Counted from the first letter of the stretch, positions 8,741-17,517 are shown. The stretch: 64,000 nucleotides of DNA from Romboutsia maritimum (GCF_002251085.2 NZ_NOJZ02000001.1:186001-250000), one strand, 5' to 3'. Numbers and translations: made by a program. The notes: generated by a model not told the origin, from the sequence alone.

Positions 8741-10279
8741 TTATTTAAAATGGGTATAAAATGCTTTTCTAAACGAAAAAGCTTCCATTATATGATTTTT
8801 ATCTATATTTTCACATTCTTCCAAATCTGCTATTGTCCTAGCCATTTTTAATAATTTAGTATAACTTCTATTACTTAATTTATACTTATTGAATATTAAT
8901 TTCGTTGTCACTAAAGCTTCATTATCTAAACTACAATACTTAAATATATCTGATGATCCCATTTCATTATTAGTTTTTATTTTTGTGTTTTTAAATCTAT
9001 TTAATTGTATGTCTCTAGCTTTTTCTATTCTTTTTTTAATATCACTAGATTTTTCTATTTTTTTATTATAATTTAAATCATCATAGGAAACTTGATTTAC
9101 TTCTACAAAAATATCAAATCTATCTAATAAAGGTCCTGATATTTTATTAATATATCTATTTATCTCGTAAGTTCGACATTTACACTCTATATTTGACATA
9201 TAATATCCACATGGACATGGATTCATAGATGCTACTAATAATACATTGCACGGGTATTGAACGTTGTATTTTATCCTAGATATATTTATATATTTATCTT
9301 CTATTGGTTGCCTTAATGTTTCCAATATCTTTCTGTCAAACTCTGCTATTTCATCTAAAAACAATACTCCTCTATGAGCTAAAACTACTTCTCCTGGCTT
9401 TGCGTCAAATCCACCTCCAATTAAAGATTGTTTTGTTGTTGTATGATGAGGTGATCTAAATGGCCTTTTATTAATTATTCCTATATTTTTGTCAATTAGG
9501 CCTGATGCACTGTATATTTTGCTAACTTCTATCATTTCTTTTTTATCCATATCAGGCAAAATCGTTCTTATTCGCTTAGCTATCATTGTTTTACCTGAAC
9601 CTGGAGGGCCAATCATAAGTATATTATGATTTCCTGCAGCCGCTACTTCTACACTTCTTTTTATAAAGTAATTACCTTTTACGTCAGAGAAATCTTCATC
9701 ATAAATCTTATTTTCTTCTATTTCTTCAACTTTATATAAACTACTATCTTTTGTTTTATCTACAATTAATTTGTCATTTAATAACATTATACATTCATTT
9801 AAACTTTTAACTGGTAATATATCTATTCCATCTATAAAAGAACTTTCTACTAAATTGTCAAATGGTAAAAATATTCTTTTTATTCCTTGTTCTTTAGCAC
9901 CTATTAATATAGGTAAAATTCCTCTAACCTTCCGTATGCTTCCATCTAAAGATAATTCACCCACAAACATACTCTCATTTAAGTATTCATCCTTTTTATT
10001 TATATATTGTCTAAGTAGACCTATACTTATAGACAAATCCAAAAATGAACCTTCTTTTTTCATATCCGCTGGAGATAAATTTACAACTATCCTTGAATTT
10101 GGGAATTTATATCCACTATTTATTATTGCCGATTTCACTCGTTCTCTTGCTTCTTTCACTTCTGTACTAGCTAGTCCTACTATATTAAAGCAAGGTATTC
10201 CATTAGTAACATCAACTTCTACTGTAATTAAAAAACTTTCTATACCTATTAAATTACTCGAGTTAATTATACTTAGCAT
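8741..10279 (-). CDS. comM: YifB/ComM-family Mg-chelatase-like AAA+ ATPase
   Basis: Hexameric AAA+ protein; in Gram-negative relatives ComM is a branch-migration helicase for integrating transformed DNA. The N-terminal Lon-type domain (VNLSPADMKKEGSFLDLSI, near residues 65-85) precedes the Mg-chelatase AAA module, with Walker A IGPPGSGKTM near residue 225 and Walker B LFLDEIAEF near 308, then CPCGYY and a CRCT-like Cys loop (CKCRTYEI). The C-terminal helical domain ends at residue 512. GAGAGGAG precedes the ATG, and 13 bases separate it from yraN. Confidence 0.93.
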   Translation of the reverse strand: MLSIINSSNLIGIESFLITVEVDVTNGIPCFNIVGLASTEVKEARERVKSAIINSGYKFPNSRIVVNLSPADMKKEGSFLDLSISIGLLRQYINKKDEYLNESMFVGELSLDGSIRKVRGILPILIGAKEQGIKRIFLPFDNLVESSFIDGIDILPVKSLNECIMLLNDKLIVDKTKDSSLYKVEEIEENKIYDEDFSDVKGNYFIKRSVEVAAAGNHNILMIGPPGSGKTMIAKRIRTILPDMDKKEMIEVSKIYSASGLIDKNIGIINKRPFRSPHHTTTKQSLIGGGFDAKPGEVVLAHRGVLFLDEIAEFDRKILETLRQPIEDKYINISRIKYNVQYPCNVLLVASMNPCPCGYYMSNIECKCRTYEINRYINKISGPLLDRFDIFVEVNQVSYDDLNYNKKIEKSSDIKKRIEKARDIQLNRFKNTKIKTNNEMGSSDIFKYCSLDNEALVTTKLIFNKYKLSNRSYTKLLKMARTIADLEECENIDKNHIMEAFSFRKAFYTHFK

Positions 10280-10292
10280 TTATTACTCCTCT

Positions 10293-10637
10293 CTAAAAAG
10301 CATTAACTATATGATTTAATTTATTTTCATTAAGATAAATTTCAATCACATCAAATCTTATCGGTATATTATATAAGCTGTTTTTCAATATATAGTATCT
10401 TGCTACTTTTGTTATTTTTTGTCTTTTTCTATAATTTACAGCTTCAGATGGATACCCAAACCTAACATTGCTTCTAGCTTTAACTTCTATAAAAACTAAC
10501 TCGTTGTTTATGTTTGCTATTATATCCACTTCACCGATTTTTGTTCTATAATTTTGTTCTATTATTTTAACTCCCATATCTGATAAATATTTGGATGCTA
10601 TACTTTCCCCTAAATCCCCTTTATCTTTATTATTCAT
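10293..10637 (-). CDS. yraN: YraN/UPF0102 family nuclease-like protein
   Basis: Small conserved protein with a predicted PD-(D/E)xK nuclease fold, of unknown substrate. Visible motif elements are GEVDIIA near residue 37 (catalytic Asp) and FIEVKAR near residue 49 (the E-x-K pair). 114 residues is the standard size. It starts the operon running into comM, dprA and topA, a gene set conserved in many Firmicutes. AGGAG precedes the ATG. It diverges from the CapA-like gene across a 133-bp intergenic region. Confidence 0.9.
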   Translation of the reverse strand: MNNKDKGDLGESIASKYLSDMGVKIIEQNYRTKIGEVDIIANINNELVFIEVKARSNVRFGYPSEAVNYRKRQKITKVARYYILKNSLYNIPIRFDVIEIYLNENKLNHIVNAF

Positions 10638-10704
10638 TTTTATTCTCCTAAAATTAAACTTCTTCTAGTAATTATTGTCATAGCTGTATTTAAGTATACA
10701 AATT

Positions 10705-10718
10705 TTACAATATTGTAA
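10705..10718. promoter_or_regulatory. 14-bp palindrome next to the capA-like promoter, possible operator
   Basis: TTACAATATTGTAA is a perfect palindrome directly abutting the -35 of the plus-strand promoter at 10719 and in the divergent yraN upstream region. A role as an operator is an inference. Confidence 0.35.
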
Positions 10719-10747
10719 TTGAAAAGTTTTACATTTAAATATAAGAT
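10719..10747 (+). promoter_or_regulatory. Sigma-A-type promoter of the CapA-like gene
   Basis: TTGAAA (10719-10724), 17-nt spacer, TAAGAT (10742-10747). The AAGGAGGG ribosome binding site follows at 10757-10763. Confidence 0.6.
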
Positions 10748-10770
10748 ATGTATATAAAGGAGGGTATTAA

Positions 10771-12063
10771 ATGTCTAGATCTAAAAAACTAAAAAGAAGT
10801 AAAAAGAAAAAACTTATTTCATTATTAATCATCTTATCTATACTATTTTTACTAATCACATGCTTAATATTTGGTTTTTATTATGGACTTAAAGGGCTTA
10901 GAAATAATGTGTCAAAACTTCCCTCTAATGAAAAAGATAAAATTTCTGAAGATTTAAATACAAATGAGGTTAATACTATTACTTTAACAGCCGTTGGCGA
11001 TATTATGGTACATATGCCTCAACTCACAGCTCAATATGATTCATCTACAAATTCATATTGTTTTGACAATAATTTTCAACATGTTAAGAATTATGTGAAA
11101 AATTCTGATTTTTCTATAGCGAATTTAGAAACCACTTTAGCTGGTTCAAGTATTGGATATAGTTCTTATCCTGTTTTTAATTCACCTGATTCTTTATCTA
11201 CTGCATTAAATAACTGTGGATTTAATATTTTATCTACTATAAATAATCACTCTTTAGATAAAGGTGATTTAGGTTTAGAAAGGACTTTAAAGATATTAAA
11301 ACAAGATGGGTTTGATGTTGTTGGAACAAAAAATTCATCTTATGAAAAAAACTTTATAATAAAGAAAAAACACGGAATATCATTAGGAATAACTTCATTT
11401 TCTTATGCAGAAATAAAAAATTCTATTAAATATGTAAATGGATTACCTGCTTCAAGCGATACTTCTGATAAAATTAACGTGTTTGATGTACATAATGTAG
11501 ATAATGCTTTTAATTCTATTTCTAAAACATTATCAGAAATGAATAATCCCGATATTAAGATTGTTATTTTGCATTGGGGAAATGAATATCAAAGAGTTCC
11601 TAGTTCATTCCAAACTAGCCTAGCTCAAAAACTATGTGATGTAGGTGTAGATATTATAATTGGTTCTCACCCTCATGTTGTTCAACCTGTTGATATAATA
11701 ACATCATCTGATAATAAAAAAGAAACCCTAGTAATATATTCCTTAGGAAACTTTTTATCAAATCAGAGAAGAGAGTTAATGGGAACGCCTTACACTGAAG
11801 ACGGTTTATTAGTAAACATCAATATAACTAAAAAATCTAAATATGATACTGCAAGAATTTCTAAAGTTGAATGTATACCAACTTGGTTAAATAAATATTA
11901 TACAGACTCAAAATCTGTTTATGAAATAATTCCTATTTCAAATAAAGAAGAATTATCTAATATTAAAAACTTACCTTATAATAAATTAAAAAAATCATTT
12001 GAAAATACAACTTCTCTAATAAAACATTCTGATTTAATCAGTTATCCTAAAAACTTATTTTAA
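10771..12063 (+). CDS. CapA/PgsA-like metallophosphoesterase, membrane anchored
   Basis: Member of the CapA (PGA_cap) family, calcineurin-like phosphoesterases tied to poly-gamma-glutamate or other envelope polymers. A Lys-rich start is followed by one membrane helix (about residues 14-38), so the catalytic domain lies outside. Metal-site motifs are VGDIMVH (Asp77, His81), ANLETTL, INNHSLDKG (the Asn-His pair), ILHWGNEY and IGSHPHVVQ. 430 residues is normal. There are no capBCD genes beside it, so true poly-gamma-glutamate capsule synthesis is not supported; this is probably one of the stand-alone paralogues common in clostridia. It is the only plus-strand gene I accept in the window, with its own promoter and a shared terminator. 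Confidence 0.88.
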   Translation: MSRSKKLKRSKKKKLISLLIILSILFLLITCLIFGFYYGLKGLRNNVSKLPSNEKDKISEDLNTNEVNTITLTAVGDIMVHMPQLTAQYDSSTNSYCFDNNFQHVKNYVKNSDFSIANLETTLAGSSIGYSSYPVFNSPDSLSTALNNCGFNILSTINNHSLDKGDLGLERTLKILKQDGFDVVGTKNSSYEKNFIIKKKHGISLGITSFSYAEIKNSIKYVNGLPASSDTSDKINVFDVHNVDNAFNSISKTLSEMNNPDIKIVILHWGNEYQRVPSSFQTSLAQKLCDVGVDIIIGSHPHVVQPVDIITSSDNKKETLVIYSLGNFLSNQRRELMGTPYTEDGLLVNINITKKSKYDTARISKVECIPTWLNKYYTDSKSVYEIIPISNKEELSNIKNLPYNKLKKSFENTTSLIKHSDLISYPKNLF

Positions 12064-12065
12064 CA

Positions 12066-12102
12066 AAAAAGTAATAGCATTTTTTTAATGCTATTACTTT
12101 TT
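12066..12102. terminator. Bidirectional terminator between convergent genes
   Basis: Perfect 16-bp inverted repeat (12066-12081 with 12087-12102) with A and T runs on both sides, lying between the stop codons of the CapA-like gene and the FMN oxidase gene. Confidence 0.85.
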
Positions 12103-12124
12103 ATATAATTATTTATAAACAACA

Positions 12125-13141
12125 CTATCTAAATATAACTTTGTCATTTATGTCTTTAATTGTTTGACAACCTGTTAATATCATAGTTTCATTTAATTCT
12201 GATTTAAGCTTATTTACATAAGCCTCTACACCTTCACACCCTCCACCAAAGGATGCACTTACAAAAGGTCTTCCTATAAGAACAGCATCTGCTCCAAGGC
12301 CTATCATCTTTAAAACATCTATTCCAGTTCTAACTCCTCCATCTGCAAGTATAGTAACTTTACCCTTTACAGCTCGTGATATACTTGGCAACACATCACA
12401 AACTCCCGGTGTACAATCAAGAACTCTTCCTCCGTGATTTGATACCACTATTGCATCTACTCCTGCTTTTACTGCCATTAGTGCATCTTGTACAGTCATT
12501 ATTCCTTTTAATATAAATGGTAACTTTGTAGATGCTTTTAATTCTTTTATTTGTTCAACATCTTTAGGTCTTACAGTTTTTCCATGCATTGATAAAGTAA
12601 CTAGTCCACAAGCATCTATATCAACTCCAACTGCAAATGCCCCTGACTCTTCTGCTAATTTTATTTTTCTTTTTATATCTTCATTTTCCCAAGGCTTTAT
12701 AAATACTATGCCTTTTCCGTTATTTTCTTTAAGTACAACTAAATTTTCTATTAAAAATTCATCTACAGCAGTATCTCCTACCATTGGATAAATTCCACTA
12801 TTTATACATCCTTTTATAACACCTGTTATATATTCTTTTTCAGTTAACATTCCACCCATATTTAAAGTTGTTCCAGTTACTGGTGCTGCAAATATAGGTA
12901 CATCCATTTTTTTACCAAATAAATTTATAGATGTATCTGGGTTAGAAACATTATGTATTACTCTCATATTTATTTTTACTTTATCTAAACTTTTATTATT
13001 TTCTAAAAAGGAAGATCCACTTCCCTTTCCTCCCATTCCAGGAACTTCTCCTGCGCAAGCAATTCCATTGCATACTTTACATACTTTACAACTACCATTT
13101 AAATTTTCTCTGGCTTTTTTTATTACTTCTTTATAATCCAT
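12125..13141 (-). CDS. FMN-dependent alpha-hydroxy-acid oxidase family protein with N-terminal Cys cluster
   Basis: TIM-barrel FMN enzyme of the lactate/glycolate oxidase family. LPFILKGIMT carries the flavin Lys, VVSNHGGRVLD carries the catalytic His-Gly-Gly-Arg, and ADGGVRTGIDVLK plus GADAVLIGRPFV form the FMN phosphate site. 338 residues is short compared with classic lactate oxidases (about 370). The N-terminus has Cys18, Cys21, Cys24 and Cys29, a C-x2-C-x2-C-x4-C cluster not found in aerobic lactate oxidases, which could hold a metal or Fe-S centre; this is inference. In an anaerobe it is more likely a dehydrogenase than an oxidase. AGGGGGC precedes the ATG. It is 50 bases downstream of rnhB. 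Confidence 0.85.
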   Translation of the reverse strand: MDYKEVIKKARENLNGSCKVCKVCNGIACAGEVPGMGGKGSGSSFLENNKSLDKVKINMRVIHNVSNPDTSINLFGKKMDVPIFAAPVTGTTLNMGGMLTEKEYITGVIKGCINSGIYPMVGDTAVDEFLIENLVVLKENNGKGIVFIKPWENEDIKRKIKLAEESGAFAVGVDIDACGLVTLSMHGKTVRPKDVEQIKELKASTKLPFILKGIMTVQDALMAVKAGVDAIVVSNHGGRVLDCTPGVCDVLPSISRAVKGKVTILADGGVRTGIDVLKMIGLGADAVLIGRPFVSASFGGGCEGVEAYVNKLKSELNETMILTGCQTIKDINDKVIFR

Positions 13142-13191
13142 GAAATGCCCCCTATTAATTCCATCTATTATTAATAAACAATATACCTTTA

Positions 13192-13959
13192 TTATAGCAC
13201 ATTCTTTAAAAAACTCTTTCTATGTATTGGTGTTATTCCATGCTTTTCAATAGCCTCATAATGTTCTTTTGTTCCATATCCTTTATGTGATTTAAATCCA
13301 TATTCTGGATATACTTCATCATAATGATACATGATACTATCTCTTGTTACTTTAGCTAGTATACTAGCCGCTGCTATTGATATAGATTTTGAATCTCCCT
13401 TAATTATAGGTTTTTGATCTATGTCTATACCTGGAATTGTAGCTGCATCTATTAATAAATAATCCGGAGTATTTTTTAAACAATTTACAGCTTTCTTCAT
13501 TGCCATATAAGTAGCATTTAGTATATTAAATTCATCTATTTCTTCATTATTAACAATCCCTATTCCATAATCAAGTGCTTGATCTTTAATTACTTCAAAT
13601 AATTCATCTCTTTTAGATTCACTTAACTTTTTAGAATCATTTACACCTTCTATCTTTGTTCCCTTTTTAAAAACGACCACACTCGCAACAACTGGTCCTG
13701 CTAAAGGACCTCTTCCTGCCTCATCTATTCCACCTATATATAAATACCCTTTTTCATATCCCTCATTTTCAAATGTGTTGATTATTTCTAATCGTTCTTC
13801 TTCTCTTCTAATATTATCTAATTTCTTAGCAAGTTTTGTTGCTAAATTTTTAACTGATTTTCTTTCATCATCTTTTAAAATATCTATATATGATAAATAT
13901 TGATTAACTTCTAAACTTTCTATAATTTCTTTAATTTCTTTTACACTTTTATCCTTCAT
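13192..13959 (-). CDS. rnhB: Ribonuclease HII
   Basis: Removes RNA and misincorporated ribonucleotides from DNA hybrids. The DEDD active site is visible: GGIDEAGRGPLAGP (Asp-Glu), LLIDAA (Asp) and ILAKVTRD (Asp). I chose the ATG at 13957-13959 because GAGGAG lies 6 nt upstream; this gives 255 residues, the normal Firmicute length, including the N-terminal helical extension. The longer frame would add 23 residues without a good ribosome binding site. In Bacillus it directly follows rbgA (ylqF); here brnQ is inserted between them. Confidence 0.95.
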   Translation of the reverse strand: MKDKSVKEIKEIIESLEVNQYLSYIDILKDDERKSVKNLATKLAKKLDNIRREEERLEIINTFENEGYEKGYLYIGGIDEAGRGPLAGPVVASVVVFKKGTKIEGVNDSKKLSESKRDELFEVIKDQALDYGIGIVNNEEIDEFNILNATYMAMKKAVNCLKNTPDYLLIDAATIPGIDIDQKPIIKGDSKSISIAAASILAKVTRDSIMYHYDEVYPEYGFKSHKGYGTKEHYEAIEKHGITPIHRKSFLKNVL

Positions 13960-14331
13960 TAATTTCTCCTCATTTTTCTCTAATTTATTATTAATTTTTA
14001 CATATTCATATTTTATTCTTATTTCCACCGTAAATCAACTTGATATTATCTCAACCTACTACTGATATAATCATTTCCCTAAATTAATTTTATAATCAAT
14101 TGATTATTTACATTTTTATCAACTTCAAATCATTCATATATGGCTTTTAAACCATTTCTAAGAGTATCTTTATCTTAAACAACATGAATACACCTTATTC
14201 TCTATTTATTCTTTTAAAGCTTACTTTTAAGCCTAATTTTTATCATCTAATTTTATAATGAAATAAATAGTTATATAAACAAAAAAAATCGTTGATATCT
14301 ATTTATATCAACGATTTGTGTATTTTATATA
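13960..14331 (-). other. Intergenic region between brnQ and rnhB (372 bp)
   Basis: Holds the brnQ terminator (14286-14317) and the AT-rich upstream region of rnhB. On the minus strand there is a 13-codon open frame at 14147-14185 (ATG to TAA, AAGGTG 5 nt upstream) that could be a leader peptide but has no further support. An AATCAATTGATT palindrome lies near 14094-14105. I see no tRNA, riboswitch or protein remnant. Confidence 0.4.
14286..14317 (-). terminator. Intrinsic terminator after brnQ
   Basis: 13-bp perfect inverted repeat AAATCGTTGATAT (14286-14298) with its complement at 14305-14317, and an 8-base T run on the minus strand, 15 bases past the brnQ stop. Confidence 0.88.
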
Positions 14332-15633
14332 TTAACCTACTTTATCAATTTTGCCTGAATCAACTTTATCACTATAAGGTATAAAACTTCCTATAATTCC
14401 TGCAATAATTACTGGTAATACCCAGTTGAATCCTAACGGTGCAAATGGAAGTTTATCAATTAATGGTATATTAACTTGTAAAGAATCTATTACTGTTAAT
14501 ACACTTATAAATAAAGCCATGTATGCAGAGCATTTAAATATATTATCATTTTTTATTTTATCTCCAAATAAAGTAAGCATTACTAATGAAATAGTTGCTG
14601 GATATATTATACTTAAAATTGGAGCCGAGAATTTTATTATTGTGCTTACTCCAAAGTTAGATACTATAGCACTAAATATACAAACTCCTATAACTATAGT
14701 TTCATACTTTAATTTTCCATTTGTAATTTTAGTAAAATATTGACCTGTTGCTGATACTAGTCCTATAGCTGTTGTTAAACATGCTAATCCAACTATTAAA
14801 GCTATTATAATCTTACCTGGCTGACCAAGTAATGAACTTGTTATATTAACTATCAATGATGTTTGAATCACATCTTTTCCATATATTTGAGATACAGTTG
14901 CTCCAAGATAAGCAAGTCCTCCATAAACTAAACATAAACCTATCGCTGCAACAAAACCTGATTGTAATGTTAATTTTATCTTTTCCTTTTCATCTGTATA
15001 TCCTTTATTCGTCAATGAAGTTATTACAACTGTAGACAACGCTACAGCTGCTAATGCATCCATAGTCTGATATCCTTGAGCAACACCTTCCCCAAATACA
15101 TTGTCTATCATAGCATCTGGATTTATACTTCCTAAAGGAGTCATTATTCCTTTAATAATCAATATAGCAAGTGCTATTAGTAATCCTGGAGTTAAAAATT
15201 CACCTATTATGTCGACTACTTTTGATGGTTTTATTGTTAACACTAATGTTAGTATAAAAAATATAATCGAGAATAATACCGGGTTAAATCCATTAAACAA
15301 AGGTGCAATTCCCATCTCGAAAGTTGTCGCAGCAGTTCTAGGTATTGCTAAAAGAGGTCCTAAACATATCATTATGGCACATCCTAAAACTACAGATAAT
15401 TTATTTCCAGCTCTTCCAAGTACTTTACTTATTTCTCCTCCACATTTAGCTGCTGCTAATATTGCCAATAATGCTAAACCAACATCAGCTAAAACAAATC
15501 CGCTAAATCCGGTTATCCAATGAGAACCTGATATTAAGCCAAGGAATGGTGGAAATATCAAATTTCCTGCTCCAAAAAACATAGCAAATAGAGCGAATCC
15601 TACCACTACTATATCCTTATTTTTCTTTACCAT
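14332..15633 (-). CDS. brnQ: Branched-chain amino acid transport system carrier protein BrnQ
   Basis: Cation-coupled Leu/Ile/Val symporter of the LIVCS family with about 12 membrane helices. The N-terminus has the family signature GFALFAMFFGAGNLIFPP in the first helix, and the hydrophobic pattern runs to residue ~425. I chose the ATG at 15631-15633, preceded by AAGGGGGG, which gives 433 residues; the longer frame adds a non-membrane stretch from the 5' leader. It has its own near-consensus promoter and terminator. Two CodY-box-like sites bracket the promoter, which fits a branched-chain amino acid importer controlled by CodY. Confidence 0.95.
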   Translation of the reverse strand: MVKKNKDIVVVGFALFAMFFGAGNLIFPPFLGLISGSHWITGFSGFVLADVGLALLAILAAAKCGGEISKVLGRAGNKLSVVLGCAIMICLGPLLAIPRTAATTFEMGIAPLFNGFNPVLFSIIFFILTLVLTIKPSKVVDIIGEFLTPGLLIALAILIIKGIMTPLGSINPDAMIDNVFGEGVAQGYQTMDALAAVALSTVVITSLTNKGYTDEKEKIKLTLQSGFVAAIGLCLVYGGLAYLGATVSQIYGKDVIQTSLIVNITSSLLGQPGKIIIALIVGLACLTTAIGLVSATGQYFTKITNGKLKYETIVIGVCIFSAIVSNFGVSTIIKFSAPILSIIYPATISLVMLTLFGDKIKNDNIFKCSAYMALFISVLTVIDSLQVNIPLIDKLPFAPLGFNWVLPVIIAGIIGSFIPYSDKVDSGKIDKVG

Positions 15634-15679
15634 TTTAAAGCCCCCCTTAAATTCATTACAATTTAAATATTTTGAATTA

Positions 15680-15708
15680 ATTATACATTCTGGAAATCTA
15701 ATTGTCAA
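15680..15708 (-). promoter_or_regulatory. Consensus sigma-A promoter of brnQ
   Basis: TTGACA (15703-15708), 17-nt spacer, TATAAT (15680-15685): a full consensus match. The start point would be near 15673, giving a leader of about 40 nt, too short for a T-box. Confidence 0.85.
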
Positions 15709-15733
15709 CAATATTTAAAATATACAGAATGTT
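15684..15733 (-). promoter_or_regulatory. Two candidate CodY boxes over the brnQ promoter
   Basis: Compared with the CodY consensus AATTTTCWGAAAATT, the minus strand matches at 11 of 15 positions at 15719-15733 (AACATTCTGTATATT) just upstream of the -35, and at 10 of 15 at 15684-15698 in the spacer. Matches of this quality also occur by chance in AT-rich DNA; context makes them plausible. Confidence 0.4.
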
Positions 15734-15868
15734 TCAAATATTCATTTTGTTTAAATTATCTTTAAATTTATAGTTATATTACTTAATTTTATTTTGACCA
15801 ATAGTATTTTTTTTATATAATATTTTTAATTTTATTTTTTATATTTTACTTATAAACAATTTCTTAAA
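15734..15868. other. AT-rich intergenic DNA upstream of brnQ
   Basis: Together with the brnQ promoter and the rbgA terminator this fills a 328-bp gap. This part is extremely AT-rich and I see no gene or structured element in it. Confidence 0.5.
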
Positions 15869-15909
15869 TAAAAAAATTGCCCCAAATCTTGTTTTGGAAC
15901 AATTCTTTT
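15869..15909 (-). terminator. Probable intrinsic terminator after rbgA
   Basis: Imperfect hairpin on the minus strand (AATTG, two G-T wobbles, CCAAA arms with their partners, 5-base loop) followed by seven T. It lies about 53 bases past the rbgA stop. Confidence 0.65.
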
Positions 15910-15961
15910 AAACACACAATAATATGATAATTTAAATAAAAAATTAATGTATATTTTAAAA

Positions 15962-16876
15962 TTAATTTTTTATATCTTCTGGCATTTCTAATGTTATCTT
16001 ACCTATCTTACCTTCTCTAAATTCATTTAAAACTGTAAGAGCTATACGAGTATAATCTAATTCTTTTCTTCCCATTATAAACCCTCTTTTATATCCTATC
16101 ATATCCATAGTTTCTATAGGAGTATCACCTAGTTCTTCTAGCTTATATCTCTCTTTTAACTTTTCAGGCTCAATTATCATTAATTTTTCTATTAATCTTA
16201 ATGCTAAAGTTTCTATATCTAAAACTTCATCTTTTATCGCTCTACTAAAAGCTAAGTTTAAAGCTACTTCTTGGTCTTCAAATTTAGGCCAAAGTATACC
16301 TGGAGTATCTAATAATTCTAAATTTCCTTTTAATCTTACCCATTGCTTTCCTTTTGTTACTCCTGGCTTATCTCCTGTAACAGTACTTTTTCTTCCTGTT
16401 AACTTGTTTATTAGAGAAGATTTACCTACATTAGGAACTCCAACTATCATTATTCTTATAGGTCTTTCTTTTCTTCCCTTTTCTATTAAAGCATCCATTT
16501 TTTCTTTTGTTTCAGCTTTACATTCTTCTACTATTTTATTTAAGCCAACACCTTTTACAGTATCAACAGGAATAGCTTTTATTCCTCTTTGCTTATAATA
16601 ACTTATCCATTTATTTAACTTATCTCTATCCGCTAAATCACTTTTATTTAATATAACGACCCTTGGTTTATTACCTGCAAGTCTATCTATATCTGGATTT
16701 TTACTACTAAAAGGTATTCTTGCATCTAAAAGTTCTACGACTACATCTACTAATTTTAAGTTATTTCTAACTAATTCTTTAGTTTTCTTCATATGCCCTG
16801 GATACCAGTTTATATGTAGGTTATCATCCATAAGATACTCATCGTAATCGCTTCTCATCTTATCTCCTCTTGCCAT
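15962..16876 (-). CDS. rbgA: Ribosome biogenesis GTPase RbgA (YlqF)
   Basis: Circularly permuted GTPase needed for late 50S assembly. Motif order is permuted as expected: NKSD (G4) near residue 75, then GVPNVGKSSLINKL (G1) near residue 143 and DTPGILWP (G3) near 188. The INWYPGHMKKTK signature lies near residue 20, and the C-terminal helical domain closes the protein. I prefer the ATG at 16874-16876 (GGAGTG 8 nt upstream, 304 residues). The in-frame ATG at 16856-16858 has AGGAG at 5 nt and is an alternative. It is followed downstream by brnQ and preceded by rplS, matching the conserved rplS-rbgA order. Confidence 0.95.
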   Translation of the reverse strand: MARGDKMRSDYDEYLMDDNLHINWYPGHMKKTKELVRNNLKLVDVVVELLDARIPFSSKNPDIDRLAGNKPRVVILNKSDLADRDKLNKWISYYKQRGIKAIPVDTVKGVGLNKIVEECKAETKEKMDALIEKGRKERPIRIMIVGVPNVGKSSLINKLTGRKSTVTGDKPGVTKGKQWVRLKGNLELLDTPGILWPKFEDQEVALNLAFSRAIKDEVLDIETLALRLIEKLMIIEPEKLKERYKLEELGDTPIETMDMIGYKRGFIMGRKELDYTRIALTVLNEFREGKIGKITLEMPEDIKN

Positions 16877-17092
16877 ATATATCACTCCTTAATCTATATC
16901 TATATATTCTTTTATTCTACTATTTTAACTTATCCATTATACCACAATATCTACGAAATAATTTCAATTATAAAGTTGATAATTTGTATATTTATATTAA
17001 ATCATTTAATAAATCATTAATTTTAGTAGTATAAAAAATCTCATTCTATATCTAATTTTAATATTATATAATTTATAAATTCCTTTAATAAA

Positions 17093-17120
17093 AAAAGAAC
17101 TGAGAATTCTCAGTTCTTTT
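17093..17120 (-). terminator. Intrinsic terminator after rplS
   Basis: Self-complementary 28-mer of A4, GAACTGAGAATTCTCAGTTC and T4, with extra A on the plus-strand left side (a T tail on the minus strand), 22 bases past the rplS stop. It separates rplS from rbgA. Confidence 0.85.
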
Positions 17121-17141
17121 ATTATAGTAAAGTTATAATAA

Positions 17142-17495
17142 CTATCTAGCAACTCTAGCTTCTTTTATCTTAGCAGCTTTACCAACTCTACCTCTTAAGT
17201 AACCTAATTTAGCTCTTCTTACTTTACCTTTTCTAGTTACTTCTATCTTATCTATTCTTGGAGAATGAACTGGGAAAGTTCTTTCTACTCCTACGTTGAA
17301 AGATATTTTTCTTACAGTGAAAGTTTCTCTAGCTCCTCCACCTTGTCTCTTTAATACTACACCTTCGAATACTTGTATTCTTTCTCTTTTACCTTCAACT
17401 ATTCTAACGTGTACTTTAACTGTGTCCCCAGGTCCAAAGTTAGGAACATCGCTTTTTAATTGTGCTTGTTCTAATGATCTTAATAATTCGTTCAT
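17142..17495 (-). CDS. rplS: 50S ribosomal protein L19
   Basis: Structural protein at the 30S-50S interface. The sequence [10 protein letters not shown]...[16 protein letters not shown]...[16 protein letters not shown] and the basic C-terminus are unmistakable. I chose the ATG at 17493-17495, 7 nt from AGGAGG, giving 117 residues; the upstream in-frame start would include that ribosome binding site. It lies 100 bases after trmD, and the gap holds an L19-leader-like RNA structure. Confidence 0.97.
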   Translation of the reverse strand: MNELLRSLEQAQLKSDVPNFGPGDTVKVHVRIVEGKRERIQVFEGVVLKRQGGGARETFTVRKISFNVGVERTFPVHSPRIDKIEVTRKGKVRRAKLGYLRGRVGKAAKIKEARVAR

Positions 17496-17517
17496 CTTTC
17501 TTCCTCCTAATATCATA

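Noticed and set aside
9771-10319. Open frame of 182 codons on the plus strand opposite comM
   Set aside because: It lies wholly antisense to a well-conserved gene, has no ribosome binding site and its composition mirrors the comM codons. The same applies to the other plus-strand frames opposite core genes.
10771-12063. Poly-gamma-glutamate capsule locus
   Set aside because: Only the CapA-like protein is present; capB, capC and capD are not beside it.
14147-14185. Thirteen-codon frame with AAGGTG upstream, in the rnhB-brnQ gap
   Set aside because: Too short to distinguish from chance in AT-rich DNA, and no attenuator structure follows it. Mentioned only in the gap description.
15101-15523. 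Open frame of 140 codons on the plus strand opposite brnQ
   Set aside because: It is antisense to a membrane transporter gene and shows no family features; a shadow of codon bias.
15634-15679. T-box or amino acid riboswitch in the brnQ leader
   Set aside because: The promoter leaves a leader of only about 40 nt, with no T-box sequence or specifier stem.
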